Below are positions 12,934 to 25,044 of a stretch of DNA of 64,000 nt, one piece after another. Numbering within the stretch: position 1 is the stretch's first letter; each line of letters opens with the position of its first letter. Under the pieces are notes generated by a model that did no database searches, had not been told where the DNA came from, and saw only the letters and a list, made by a program, of their open reading frames with translations. A program made the position numbers and the translations under genes. Origin of the DNA: Hordeum vulgare subsp. vulgare (Eukaryota > Streptophyta > Magnoliopsida > Poales > Poaceae). The stretch covers positions 98,194,244 to 98,258,243 of the forward strand of contig NC_058521.1 of the NCBI RefSeq assembly GCF_904849725.1, given 5' to 3'.

Positions 12934-15900
12934 CCACCAAACTTGACCAATAGCAGAACTATTGGTTGAAAGCGTGAACCCATGCCATCAACCTTAACCT
13001 AAAGGCATTCTGACTCGGAAGCGCCCTAGCTCAAAGGAACGTCAGCAAGGTGCTCTTCACCATTTACTATTCTCTCATGCATGGTCAATGAAATAACCAG
13101 TAGCAAGCCAATGGCTACTTTGAATGTACTCGCAAACAGCCGATGATATAGATAGTGCAGTTGGTACGATAATAAAGTGTGATATGCAGTATTTGCGAAA
13201 AGCAAACTCGAAACATAAAGAATCATGATCATAGACGGGTATGGATATGCATCATTAGCTAGATGGTATTCAAAAGAATAAGTTATAGATATCAACATAT
13301 CTGTTAAGGGTTGAACACTTCGGGTTCACCCGATATGCCAAGTCACCAAACTTGGTCATATCAACTCTTTCGCATAACTCCGTGAACACACACACACTTG
13401 GTTTATGCAGAAACAATTGGACATGGTTTAAGCAGGATTACCCAACTGTCCTTTACCGTGGACACGGATATTCGAATAGTTTTACACTCTGCAGAGGTTG
13501 TACGTTGTACCCACGAGATCCGGGAAACTTCCATGTCATCCACGACTCGCGGTATATAACATACCCTGGGTAATTACCCAATCAATGTCTTTCCCCTGAC
13601 GATACTAGACATAGAGTTCCACTTGATTGGTACCCAACCCACCTGATGTACGTCTTACGAGCACCAACTCTGGACTGTATCATCCATGTGGGGACCAACG
13701 GTGTGCCCGGAACACGTAAAAACGGCATAGTCAACCTACCTAGTACGACCCCGTCACGAGAGTGACGACATATCACTCCCGCCACTAGTAATGTGGTTCT
13801 TTGCTAGCACCGACCAAAGTAATCAACAAAGCCCCGTCCCATAAAGGGGTAACATGGTCGTACATGTAAGGTTGGGACGGTCGACACATCATAAATCTAA
13901 TCCTGTTTCCGAAACCACTCACACCAAAATATTTCCCGGTCCACCACTTCTCCACAAGTGGTCACCCAACTCATCATCACCCTCGGGCATTAGTGGCACC
14001 CGACGGGGTTCTCATAAAACCTTTGATATTTACCGTCATCATGCTTATTCTTCTACTATGCCTAGCTCTACTGTCTACTTGTCAACATATATTAGCGTGA
14101 CCCTCATAGGCGGTAGGATCATGCTCAAATGCAAGGGCTCCGAAGGATCCATGGGTAACATCATAGCAATGATTTACCGAATACTCATGATCATATGCAA
14201 TGGAATAATTGCTCTACTAGCATGCAATATAATACTTTGCTCAAACATGGTCAAAGGGCTGCTTGCCTTTGCTCACATAAGTCCTTGGGGTCTTCGTAGT
14301 CTTCCGATCCAACTCCGAGTATTCTGTCTACTCGTCAACTATCGTCGGAAACAATCACAGTCAGCCACACACCAAGCAGAACAAAAGTGCTATATAAATA
14401 GAAGTTTTATTTTGCTTGTACATCTCTTGTCATAAGAAAAATACCTGAAGCTTGCCATAGGAGGTTTGCACCATCAAGGATTTTTGAATGGGTGAAAGGA
14501 GGAATACGTGATCCTTAAAGAAGCCTACAGAAAATATTATGATAAAAGTGAGTGGAGGCACTCATTTAACAGAGCATAATTTTAGAAACATCTAGGAAGT
14601 TTGTTTCATAAGATTTGGAGTGGATGTGAATATTCTAGGGATTTTCTAATATTGTATAAATAGCAAAAAGGGAGGTATTTATTTATTGCAACACAAATAT
14701 GCCATATAAAAATGTTGGCTAAGGATCCAAAAATAGGGCATGATATAATAAGTCTCTGGAAATTGGACTCACTCCATTTGGAGTTGATTTGAAAGATATA
14801 GGAATTTACAAAGTGGGGTTTTAAAATATTCAAATGGGAATTTGAATATTAATCCCAGAGAAAGTCTTCTGGAAAATGTGCAATGCACATTTTTTTGACC
14901 AGCTACTATAGGGAATCACCCCACGGTCTTTTCTATTAATCCCATAAAAAGAGTTTGTATGTACAAGGGAGGAAAAGAATATACAAAATACTAGAAGTGA
15001 GCGGAGGGGGTGTATGAGATACAAACCTCAAGGAGGTAAAAATGCTATCCATCTAAGGAGATCATCCCTAAAACTAGGTTTAATCCTGATTGATAGGTCT
15101 TGATTTTAGAATCCTGTAGAAATTTGAAATAGTCATTTTGGATCTAGAATGAATTAAATATGGATTTTAGAGTTTATCAGAAATGGAGAAGGAGAGGGAA
15201 TTCACCTAGGGCTAAGATGCGTGTGGGGTGCAAGATGGCCATTGGGCCGGCCCATCTGCTCGGGCTACGAGCGAAGGAGCAACGCATAAGGTGCATTGCG
15301 CCCGGTGCGCTTTCATCTTAGGGAAATGGGTCTGGCTGGGATTGCCTCCACTTATGGGGCTGGGCCCGGCCGGTGGGAGGCTGACCAGGGGCCCCGCTGG
15401 TCTGGTCCTTCCCCAACCTCTAGCTCCCATGCAGGGGAGGAGGAGGAGGCCGACCGAGCCGGTGCCTGCTCTGGGGCTCCGGCCTGCTGGTGCAGCAGCT
15501 CCGCCTGGGAGCGCCTAGGGAGAGGGGGGCCTCAGCCGCAGTGGAGGGCGGCGACGGTGGCCATGGGGAGCGGCACCCCGGCCACCTGGAGGGAAGAGGA
15601 AGGAGCTGTGGGGGTCTAACGTGCTCCTGGAGGCGCTAGGGAGAGAGAGAGGCTGGGGAGGGTCAGGTATGCTCGGGTTCGAGCATGGACAAGGCGGCAC
15701 TTTGGCCATTGCCGGTGATGGAGAGCCCCAGAGGAGGAGCTGCTGGTTTCCTGGGCTTGCTGGAGGTGGAGGGGAAAGCATATGCCGAGAGGGGCTCGGG
15801 AAGGGCTTCAAATGGAGGGGCAGCCGAAGGGAGAGCTCCGGAGCTCTAGGTGCTCGCAAGGCACGGGGAAGACACGCGTCCCTGGGGAAACTTGGATGCT

Positions 15901-17878
15901 TCTAGATGTCGGGAAGGACTTGGACTGGTCAAGGGAGATGTCGTAGTGCTCTGAGATATGCTGCCACAGCCGGATACGAGCGTCAGCAAGTGGACAAGGT
16001 GCAGAGTACCGTTTCTGCATGCCAGGAAGGTGGTCACCATGGCCACTCATGCCTATAGCAGTTGTTTGACCAGTCAAAGGTGCCTGGGGTGTGGGGCATG
16101 CTAGCTGGAGTGTGACTGAGGAGTTTGCTCTCTAGTGGAGCTGGTTAAGTGGGGTTTTGACTAAGGTTAAGTTAGCAACAACAAACTTAGAGCTAAGAAA
16201 AGTGGGTCTCAAATGGGAAGTCTTGGGGAAAATCATTGTCTGGTAGTGTTAGCTATGCAAGGTCTACAACACTGCCAAGTTTGAGCTCAAGCAAAGAAGA
16301 GTAGCTAGTACTTGTTGTACAAAGCTACAATTCAGCTAGAAATCAACTTGTAGATGTGCTACTCATTTTTCCTACATGAGCATGCCATCTCTTGGTTTGA
16401 AATGATGCATTGACATATTAGAGATGCCCTGGAAGAATGTGGGGGCTTTGGATTAAGAAGAAGTATAGGAGGAGAGGTAAAAAGGTGTTGCCATGGTGAA
16501 AATGAAGGGTAGCTACAAGGGGTCTCCCTCCAATAATTGACCAGAGGTCATGGCAAATATATTGGTGGTAAAAAGTAACTATAGAGAGTTGTGGTAAAAG
16601 TTTAAGCTCAAGGGTAAATGTGGAAGGGGCCAAAGTAGCCACTTTCGTGAGCGCACACAAGGTATTTGATGAGTGTTAGGGATACCAGATGGACTTCCAT
16701 TGATATGAAAATTAACATGATCCAATAATAGATGAAAATAACATTGGACGCCAAATTTGGGATTTGGTGGATAAGGTATCCAACGCAGACTTGGAAAACC
16801 CATGAAATGGGCAAAAATGACCTTCTGCCTACAGGACTATTCAAATCAATTCCCACAAATCCAATATTTGGTGCGGGGGCATTATTCGAGCATTAAAGCA
16901 TGCCCAAAAAGTTTCGGGTCAGTTGGAGAAATTATATAATGTAAAGTTTCCCAAAGTCATAAATCAACAAAAAGGGTTTTGAGGGGCTTGGGACAAGTTC
17001 TTCTATTCTCCTTCATGCACCACTTGGTGTGGATGCATTGTTGGAGTATGAGAACATGTCTACCAAATTTGAGCACAATTGGAGACACTTGGCAATGTAG
17101 AGTTGTTCAAAATTGAATCTGGACAAATAGGGTTTTAGAATAATTAGGGTAATAGAATCAACTTTGATTGAGATGAAACTTGGCAATATCATCACATATA
17201 TCATGTGTGACATGCTAGAATTTGACAGGAATTTATTGAGAATATTTCTCATAGAAATATCCCAAAAGCTTGAACTAGGCAGCAAGGGTTTTGAAGGATT
17301 TTGCCCAATATTTTGCACATGACCATGTGTTGAAACTCATATATATGGAATATTTATGTCCACTAAGTTTCCCTGAATTTTCTCAAATATTTTGAAAGCA
17401 ATAAAAATAACTTTCCTTCATAAGAGACCATTTCTGGCCTCTCGGAAAGGTATTTAGATAAAATACTAAAATAACTTTTAAAATAATAATTTTGTGGTTT
17501 TGGGAAGAAATTTTGCTAATGGGTTTTCAATAAAACATTTGGTGAAAAATATCTTTCCTAATTTGGGAACTTGTAGTACAAATCCCAACTCAAGGCTTTT
17601 TAAAAGCTTAAATCAAGGAAATGCTTTTTCGTGAAAATAATATTTAGTAAAAATAGTTTCTGGTCCTGAAAACATGGCATGATCATTAGGCTCGAGTTTT
17701 GGGCTAAGGAGGTGAGTCTCGAGTGTAATAGGAATCATTGAGAATCGAACACTAGCATACAAGCAAGCAACCAAACAACACTCACTTCAAGCATCTCAAG
17801 CACTCATAAAAAATTTCATTGGCCCTAATTTTTGAAATAAATTAATTTACTCAGGAGAGTCAAACACAGGGTGTTACA
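12934..17878 (-). repeat. Main body of outer solo LTR
   Basis: This 4.9 kb piece has a moderately AT-rich start, a GC-rich island at 15190-16080 and an AT-rich end ending in GTGTTACA. The island holds overlapping open frames on both strands (for example 15228-15518) of biased composition and no recognised domain. The layout (island, then AT-rich terminus) mirrors the inner solo LTR, supporting related families. Confidence 0.6.
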
Positions 17879-17882
17879 GTAT

Positions 17883-17902
17883 CCTCCCCAACAACGGCTC
17901 CA
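17883..17902 (-). other. E5 primer-binding site
   Basis: On the minus strand the bases read TGGAGCCGTTGTTGGGGAGG, a decayed form of the TGGCGCCGTTGCCGGGGA site seen intact in E3. It lies 11 bases inside the 5' LTR (17914-19494), as expected for a tRNA-primed element. Several changes fall at former CpG positions. Confidence 0.8.
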
Positions 17903-17913
17903 GAAATCCTTCT

Positions 17914-19494
17914 TGCTACTTCTTGAGCTTGCGTTGGTTTTCCCTTGAAGAGGAAAGGGTGATGTAGCAAAGTAGATAAGTATTTTGCTCAGTTTGTTGA
18001 GAACCAAGGTATCAATCCACTAGGAGGAACAAGCAAGGCCCCAATCTTCGGACCTACACAAACAATCAAGCACTTGCAGCCAACGCTAAAAAGGGGTTGT
18101 CAATCCGTTCACGGTTATTTGCAAGGATGAGATCTGATAGAGATAGATATAAAGATTGTTAGAACAAAAAGTAAAACTAAAGTAAATAAATTACAGCAAT
18201 GTAATTTTGATATTTGTTGTTTATACATCTGAAAGTATAATATGGAAAATAGACCCGGGGGCCATACGTTTCACTAGAGGCTTCTCTCATGAAGGAAAAT
18301 AATACGGTGGGTAAACAAGTTACTGTCGAGCAATTGATAGAAATGCAAATAATTATGAAGATATCCAAGGCAATGATTATGCATATAGGCATCATGTCCA
18401 TGTCAAGTAGACCGAAACAATTGTGCATCTACTACTATTACTCCCCACAACGACCGACTCCTGCCGCCATCTAGAGTATTAAGTGCATCAAGAAGAGAGT
18501 AACACATTAGGTAAGATGACATTAATGTAGAGGGATAAACTCAAGCAATATGATGAAAACCCCATCTTTTTATCCTTGATGGAAACAATGCAATACGTGC
18601 CTCGCTACCCCTACTATGTCACTCGGTGAGGACACCGCAAGATTGAACCCAAAACTAAGCACTTCTCCCATTGCAAGAATTACCAATCTAGTTGGGCAAA
18701 CCAAACTAATAACTCGAAGAGACTTGTTAAGATATAAAATCATGCATATAAGAATTGAGAGAAGATTCAAATGATATTTATAGATAATCTGAACATCAAC
18801 CCACAATTCATCGGATCTCGACAAACACACCGCAAAAGAGTATTACATCGGATAGATCTTCATGAAGATCATGAATAACATGGTATTGAAGAACAAAGAG
18901 AGAGAAGAAGCCATCGAGCTAGTAGCTATGGACCAGTAGGTCTGTGGTGAACTACTCACTCATCAACGGAGGGGCAATGGAGTTGATGTATATGCCCTCC
19001 ATGGTCGATTCCCCCTCTGGCAGATTACCGGAAAAGGCTCCCAGATTGGATCTCACGGGAACTAAGGCTCCCGGCAGCGGAGAAGTATTTTTGGTTGCTC
19101 TCTTGGTATTGGGGGAATATTTGGGAATTTATAGGAGGAGATTTGGGTTAGGAGGACTATAGGGGGGACACAAGCTAGGGGGCGCCCCCCTAGGGCGCGT
19201 CCTGCATGCTTGTCGTCTCCCGACACGTCTCCTTCCCCCCCCCCAAGTTTGGCAGGTTTCTTCTTGTCCAAGAAAAATCATTCCGGAGATTTTATTCCGT
19301 TTGGACTCCATTTAATATTCCTTATCTGCTATAGTCAAAAACAAGGAAAAACAGAAACTAGCACTAGGCTCTAGATTAATAGGTTAGTCCCAAAAATAAT
19401 ATAAAATAGCATATTAATGCATATAAAACATCCAAAACAGATGATATAATGGCATGGAACAATCAAAAAATGTAGATACGTTGGAGACGTATCA
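17914..19494 (-). repeat. E5 5' LTR (right copy)
   Basis: This 1581 bp LTR is collinear with 2259-3844 and would carry the E5 promoter. Its ends are TGCTACTT (left) and GACGTATCA (right). It is followed by the ATAAG target duplication at 19495-19499. Confidence 0.9.
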
Positions 19495-19499
19495 ATAAG
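19495..19499. repeat. Right target-site duplication of E5 (ATAAG)
   Basis: This is an exact copy of 2254-2258. The E2 gag reading direction resumes immediately to the right. Confidence 0.9.
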
Positions 19500-21734
19500 A
19501 AATGTTCAGTCGTTGTTTATATGAGTAATTGAGTCGATTCCAAACATATTGCCGCTGTCCATCTCGAAATGATGCCATTCGTCCAATCGGCTCTATATAC
19601 CAACTGAACATATCCAGTGATGGTGAGCTTGGTCGCTTCAAGTTTCTTGATCGGTTAGAGCCTGAACCGGCCGATTGATTGGCATACTTGGACAGCAACA
19701 TGTCAAAAGTTGGCTTGATCCGCTTACGATGTACCTTTCCTTCATTCATCTTCCATTTGCCAACTTCTGGACTCTTGGGCTTAACAAACTTGACATGAGT
19801 GTTTTCTTGTACTTGTGGTTGCTCCCTGAGTGTAGGATTCTTGATGGTGATCTTGATTACCTCCTTGCCACCGAGCTATTTATCAAGCACAACTTGTCTC
19901 CCCAAGACCTTGTCTCCATCCTTGCTTTTCCTGGGCTCACTTATCACAACATTAGACTTATTAGCAGATTCGGCTACCTCTAGTCGAATGAGCAGTTTAT
20001 TCCCCTCCATATCCATGGTGTTGATAGGAAAAGGCTGCTTATCAACTTGCATCTAAGAGAAGTTCAATCGCTCGTCATTAATGGCCCATGGCATCTGTCG
20101 TCGAAAAACATTGCAATCGTTAGTAGCATGTGAGAAAGAATTATGATACTTGCAATAAGCATGCCGTTTCAGCTCTTCAAATGGCTGTAAAGTATGATAA
20201 ATTTTGATAATCTTAGCTTGTAACAAAGCATCACATATTTCATCAAACTTTGCAATGTTAAAGGTAAACGTCATCTCTTCATCATGATTCTTATGAATTG
20301 GTTTCAGATCATTGCAAGTAAATGGTTTGGCCTTTGATGGCCAAACAAATTCAGTAGCATAGATATCACCCTCATCGTCTGAGTGGTCACTATCATATTC
20401 AACCATATTCATCTTTGGACGATTAGTTTTATATCTATGCACTTTTTTAAGATCTTTACTTCGGCTTTCCTGAGCCAAATCTCTTTGCCAGACTTGGTTG
20501 ATACTTAAAAATTCATAGCCTTCTAGCTTTTCTCTTATGTGAGTTTTCAAACCATTCACCACAAGATCTGCCAAGTCTCTCTCGGTTATCATCAAACTAT
20601 AACACCAATTGTTTGTATCTCTAAATCGCTTGACGTAATCGGAGACCAAGTCATCATGCTTCTGCTTAACCAATGCAAGATGTGATAACTTAAGTTCATT
20701 GTCTCTGCTATAAAAATGATCATGAAATTTCTTTTCTTGCTACGACCACACACGGATAGAACCATGTGGTAAAGATGAAAATCATGAAAATGCAGTACCA
20801 GTTAAGGACAAAGGAAACAAACACACTTTCAATTCATTTAGTGAACCTGCTTCACCTAACTGGGCTAAGTATTGACTAACATGCTCCCATGTGGTTTTTG
20901 TGACCTCTCCATTAAACTTAACAAAATCTGAAATTTTATATCCTGGAGGGCACTATATTGCATCGAAGTACTCGGGATACGGTTATTGATAGATCTGATT
21001 CCTAGGTAATTCAACAACAAAGTTTCCAGAAGCATCTTAGACATCTCCTCTCTGAAATTAGCTAGAGCATCATCCTTGGTGGATGATGAAGATTGCTCAA
21101 GTGGCATAGGAGGAATAGGATTATTAGCGACAGGTAGGAGCTGTGATATATATGTCAAACAATAATTCGACAATGGTCTAGCAACGTTTGTACCTACAGG
21201 TAATGCATGGTCCGGTGTTGCCACCAAATTTGTTATGCTCATGATAGGACTAATGGGTGTAGCCACAATCTAGTTTGTTTGAGCAGGATAATAATTCATC
21301 GGCATGGTCGGTGCCGATGCAATAGGTAAAGACAAATTAGGGTTTTCTGCACCACAAGGCATACCAACATTTTGAGTACATGGTTGAGGCATATTTTTCT
21401 AAGCATTAGTATTTTCCAAGAAAGATTGATAAACCAGAATGTTACCATCGGCAATACGACTCTCAATCTCAGCCCATTGCTGAGGAGAAAAGGTAGTACT
21501 CACAGGGGGTTTAACCTGCTCGGCTTGAAGAGGAGGGAACTTGATTTCTCCAATCGGAGTGATATTGCCATGGCAATCCTTCTTGAAGTTTGCAAGGAAC
21601 TCCTGCAGCTCCTTCTCCTTGCGCTCCTTCTTGTACTCCTCATAATCTTGACGATGATCGACCGATAGTTCATCAAGCTTGGGCTTAATGATATTATCGG
21701 CGTTTACCTCAGATGGGTTGGGAAGATCTGACAT
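19500..21734 (-). pseudogene. E2 gag, 5' part, multiple stops
   Basis: The likely start is the ATG at 21734-21732 (MSDLPNPSEVNAD), 17 bases inside the primer-binding site. Open pieces are 21734-21399, 21266-20865 and 20673-20053. The last has QKHDDLVSDYVKRFRDTNNW, a core Retrotrans_gag stretch, and a Cys/His cluster CKYHNSFSHATNDCNVFRRQ typical of the nucleic-acid-binding end of grass gypsy gag. A further piece at 19749-19500 (LLSKYANQSAG...) runs into E5. Stops at 21399, 20865 and 20053 break the frame. The coding part continues beyond E5 at 2253 and below. Confidence 0.82.
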
Positions 21735-21750
21735 GATGGTTGATCTTTCG

Positions 21751-21768
21751 TCCCCACCGGAGTCGCCA
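21751..21768 (-). other. E2 primer-binding site
   Basis: On the minus strand the site reads TGGCGACTCCGGTGGGGA. It lies eight bases from the LTR. TGGCGACTCCGCTGGGGA-type sites are reported as tRNA-Arg-like primers in Tat/Ogre gypsy elements, which supports placing E2 in that lineage (inference). Confidence 0.75.
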
Positions 21769-21775
21769 AAAAGTG

Positions 21776-23081
21776 TGTTGACACACGAACATATCACGTG
21801 CACCCTCGACATTTGGGGTGATGCACTGCAGCTCATGTCGAAGGAGATCCGACTAACAGCGCGATAAGCAAGATAGTCGGCGGATGCTTTTGAAAACCCG
21901 AAGCCCCACACGCCCAGAGAGACCCCTTGAGGGGGTGCGGCGGCTATGGGCTGCCCTTTGTCGATTCTCTAACCCATAGAGCCTCAGGATTCCTAGCTCT
22001 TCAAACTCGAGGAACATCAAAGAACGAGAGATAAAAATGATGGAGAGAGATAAAACGTAGATGAAAAAGTAATATATTGATGTTTCGATTGTGTGTTGTT
22101 GTAATCAGCCATCACATCTAATATATATAAGAGGCCGATGGACTTCCTGTACAAGAAAAGAATTCATCTAGGCTTTCCTTACCAGAAAATTACACCAAAT
22201 CATGTCCAGGGTCCAAGTTCTAGTCTAACTCGGATTCAACACGAAACTGACCCAAACTCATGTCTTGCTCCTTGCACGGGCCATAAAATATGCATACGAT
22301 CTTTGATAGAGACGATTTGTATATCAAAATCAATAGGATCGACGAGATGAACAATTGTTCTGTTGATCATTTTTCCAACTAAGGCCATTTTGAATACTAC
22401 ATGAGGTCATCTTCAGCTCCGAGTTGGATTCGGCCACTTGGCTGACTGTACTGTACGGATCTTGTATCATTTATGCAGGCTGTATACCAACTCAGATGAT
22501 GATGACTCCAAAATCAAAGTTAACCGCCTTGATGATACGCACAACTTTCGTTTTAAACATTTTTCCATATAAATACATCTGGACAACTCTTTACACCTAT
22601 CTTTTCAGCCTCCGATTGGATATTGGCCAACTTCACTCGGATTCAAACCTTTTCAATCGGATATTAGGATTCTTCACTCGGATCGCATGATCATATCTCT
22701 TCATCCTGATAATAGGATTTCACATGGACAAAAAGCTTTATATTTGTGAGTTATCTTTCACTCAGCAATCTTTACTCGTCTGTCAATCTTCAATCAATCG
22801 GCAATCTTCACTCGACCGATAATCTTCACTGAGTCGGCAATCTTCACTCGACCAACAATCTTAACTCGATCGGCAATCTTCACTCGACCGACAATCTTCA
22901 CTCGATGTCTTTTCACTTGGTCGGCAAACTTCATTCGGCCCTAAGATGAGATTGAACAATGATGGCCTAGACATCAAAACTGTTCCATTCGGCATTGTAA
23001 AATCTTTTCATTTTTTTAACACGTTTTCATCCGAGGCCATCTTGATTGTATTTCACACCACGCCAAAATCAGGTGTCAACA
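21776..23081 (-). repeat. E2 5' LTR
   Basis: The ends are TGTTGACAC (21776) and GTGTCAACA (23081), a nine-base terminal inverted repeat. The length is 1306 bp. The matching 3' LTR lies left of the window. An 18 bp tandem array sits inside it. At 23082 the sequence changes to the integrase of E1, so this is the border of E2 in E1. Confidence 0.86.
22767..22910. repeat. 18 bp tandem array in the E2 LTR
   Basis: Eight units start at 22767, 22785, 22803, 22821, 22839, 22857, 22875 and 22893, each 18 bases apart, with consensus AATCTTCACTCGACCGGC. It lies near the start of the LTR in transcription direction (U3 side), where repeated enhancer-like motifs are common in LTR elements. A regulatory role is only a guess. 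Confidence 0.9.
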
Positions 23082-24169
23082 AAGTGCATCTCTCCGAAGG
23101 AAGAATTACAAATCCTGCACGAGAGCCACTCGGGAACCCATGGACACCATGCGTCCTCCCGGACCTTGGTAGCCAAGGCCTTCCGGGTAGGTTTTTATTG
23201 GCCCCGAGCCAATGAGGCAGCGAGGGACTTGGTGGACCTGTGTGTCGGGTGCCATTTCTACAAGGATCAGTCGCACAATCCCGCATCCGTGCTAAAGACG
23301 ATCCCGCTCACTTGGCCATTCGCCATTGGGGCCTCGACATGGTCGGCCCTTTGCGCACCGGGTCGAGCGGATTCACCCACCTGCTAGTCGTAGTGGATAA
23401 GTTCACCAAGTGGGTTGAAGCTAAACCCATCAAAAGCTTGGACGCGGCGACTGCCATCAGCTTCATTCGGCAGATCATCTTCAGATTTGTAGTTCTCCAC
23501 GACATCATCACCGACAATGGAACCAACTTCGAATCTGACGAGTTCCGCGAGTTCTGCCACTCCCACGGCACTCACGTTAACTATGCCTCCGTAGCGCACC
23601 CATAGTCGAATGGACAGGCAGAACGGGCGAATGGCATGATACTTCAAGGACTGAAGCCGTGGCTGATGAGAGACCTCAAATATGTCGCTGGCGTTTGGGT
23701 CAAGGAATTACCATCTGTCCTGTGGGGTATGTGAACGACTCCGAATCGTTCAACCAGGCAAACTCCATTCTTCATGGTGTATGGGTCAGAAGCTGTCTTG
23801 TAGAGTGACTTACGTCACAAGTCCCCCCGAGTGGAGGAGTACAATGTAGCCGAAGCTGAATCAGCACGCCAAGACAGTCTGGATCATGTGGAGGAAGAGA
23901 GGGAGCTAGCCCTCATTCGATCCACGACGTACCAGCAAGACCTTCAACGCTACCATGATAGACAAGTCAGGGGCCGAGCATTTCAAGTGGGGGATCTAGT
24001 CCTCCGACTAGACCAACGGAAACTCCATAAGCTGGCACCCCCGTGGGAAGGGCCATTCGCTATCTCCAAAGTCCTGCACAATGGAGCTTATCGATTGTAC
24101 AACATCGATAGCGGCGCAGAGGAACCCAGAACTTGGAACGCGGACCTTCTTAGCAAGTTCTACACATAG
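23082..24169 (+). pseudogene. E1 integrase, 3' part, frameshifted and with stops
   Basis: The HHCC zinc finger is visible (ILHESHSGTHGHHASSRTL...CVGC). After a one-base slip near 23325 comes the catalytic core with GLDMVGPLRTG (first D) and IITDNGTNFES (second D). The third block has SNGQAERANG, with its glutamate, but a TAG stop at 23603 lies just before it. More stops occur near 23733 and 23804. The C-terminal part (23831-24169) has YHDRQVRGRAFQVGDLVLR and ends LLSKFYT with a stop, normal for a chromodomain-less gypsy integrase. Integrase would insert element cDNA into the host chromosome. The 5' part of E1 is displaced by E2 to the left of the window. Confidence 0.88.
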
Positions 24170-24184
24170 AACTTTCCTTTTTTC

Positions 24185-25044
24185 ATTCTTGTAATGGTTC
24201 TGAATGAATAGAAGAATAAAGTGCTTACTTTATTCAAGTATCTTCGAACACTTCACTCAAGTGAAACACACCCCAGTATGTGGAAAATCTTTAACTGTGA
24301 GCCTGTCTTTTCTTAAGGTAAAACCTGCCTCAAGTGCAGACAATCTCCTCACTCGGAGGCTTAGCTGCGGACCAGTTTTCACCTAAGTCAAAACGGTTCC
24401 GAATGAGGATACGATCATGATTTGGATACCTTGATGGACAGGACCATAGACGAGTTTGCAAGAACTATCTTCTTGGTAGCGAACCTGTTCCTAAGGTAGA
24501 CCCTTCCCCGAGTGATCATGGAAACCTCATCACTTGGGGGCTTAGCTGCGACCAGCTTTTGCCTAACTTAAAGTGGTTCCGAATGAAGGCAAGACCTCCA
24601 TTCAGGTGCCAAGATGAACAAAACAAATATTTCTTGGTAGCGACCCTGTTTTGCCTAAGGTAGACCCTTCCCCGAGTGGTTATGGAAACCTCCACACTCG
24701 GGGGCTTAGCTGTGAACCAGCTTTCGCCTAAGTTAAAGTGGTTCTGAATGAAGGCAAGACCTCCATTCGGGCGCCAAGATGAACAAAACATACATTTATT
24801 GGTAGCAAACTCGTTTTGCCTATGGTAAACCCTTCCCCAAGTGATCGTAGAAACCTCCACACTCGGGGGCATAGTTGCGAACTAGCTTTCGCCTAAGTTA
24901 AAGTGGTCCCGAATGGAAGCAAGACTTTCATTCAACGCCAAGATGAACAGGACAATCATTCCTTAGCCGTGAATCTGTTCTCGCCTAGGGTAAATCCTGC
25001 CCCGGATAGGGACAACGTCCATGCACGGGGGCTTAGTTGCGGAC
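24185..25044 (+). repeat. E1 3' tandem repeats (about 155-180 bp units), first block
   Basis: Units share CACTCGGGGGCTTAGCTGCGAACCAGCT, then a stretch with GGTCCCGAATG and CCAAGATGAACA. The motif recurs at 24360, 24541, 24715, 24870 and 25032. It continues after E3 at 36349, 36510 and 36582. Repeats between integrase and the 3' LTR are known in the Tat/Ogre lineage. E3 inserted within the array. Confidence 0.88.
25040..25044. repeat. Left target-site duplication of E3 (CGGAC)
   Basis: CGGAC precedes the 5' LTR of E3 and recurs exactly at 36178-36182. Confidence 0.92.

Larger units (their letters stand above)
8759..17878 (-). mobile_element. Outer solo LTR (about 4.96 kb) in E5, itself interrupted
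   Basis: The two pieces are 8759-8773 and 12934-17878. The plus-strand ends are TGTGGGG and GTGTTACA. Flanks are GTTTC at 8754-8758 and GTATC at 17879-17883, a 4-of-5 target duplication. Removing the block joins the E5 leader to its primer-binding site. No internal domain is seen, so it is read as a solo LTR left by recombination. The minus-strand start TGTAACACCC and the long LTR with a GC-rich island resemble long-LTR grass gypsy families (Sukkula-like, from memory). Confidence 0.62.
2259..19494 (-). mobile_element. E5: non-autonomous Ty3/gypsy retrotransposon, minus strand, with nested solo LTRs
   Basis: The borders are two similar LTRs (2259-3844 and 17914-19494) inside a perfect ATAAG TSD. 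The strand follows from the primer-binding site next to the right LTR and the purine tract next to the left LTR. The interior encodes gag and a protease-like domain but no reverse transcriptase or integrase, so it is non-autonomous as it stands. Without the nested solo-LTR block (8759-17878) the element would be about 8.1 kb. Over the first ~260 bases of the two LTRs I count roughly 25 differences, so it is an old copy. The LTR ends and interior resemble abundant Triticeae gypsy families such as Sabrina/WHAM from memory; the family name is not verified. Confidence 0.88.

Noticed and set aside
15228..15905. Several overlapping Gly/Arg/Pro-rich ORFs
   Set aside because: Composition of a GC-rich LTR island explains them; both strands are open.
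23082..23086. AAGTG beside E2 and AAGTG beside E4 (43395-43399) as one target duplication
   Set aside because: The elements are different and in different parts of E1. Each should have its partner outside the window, so the match is taken as coincidence.
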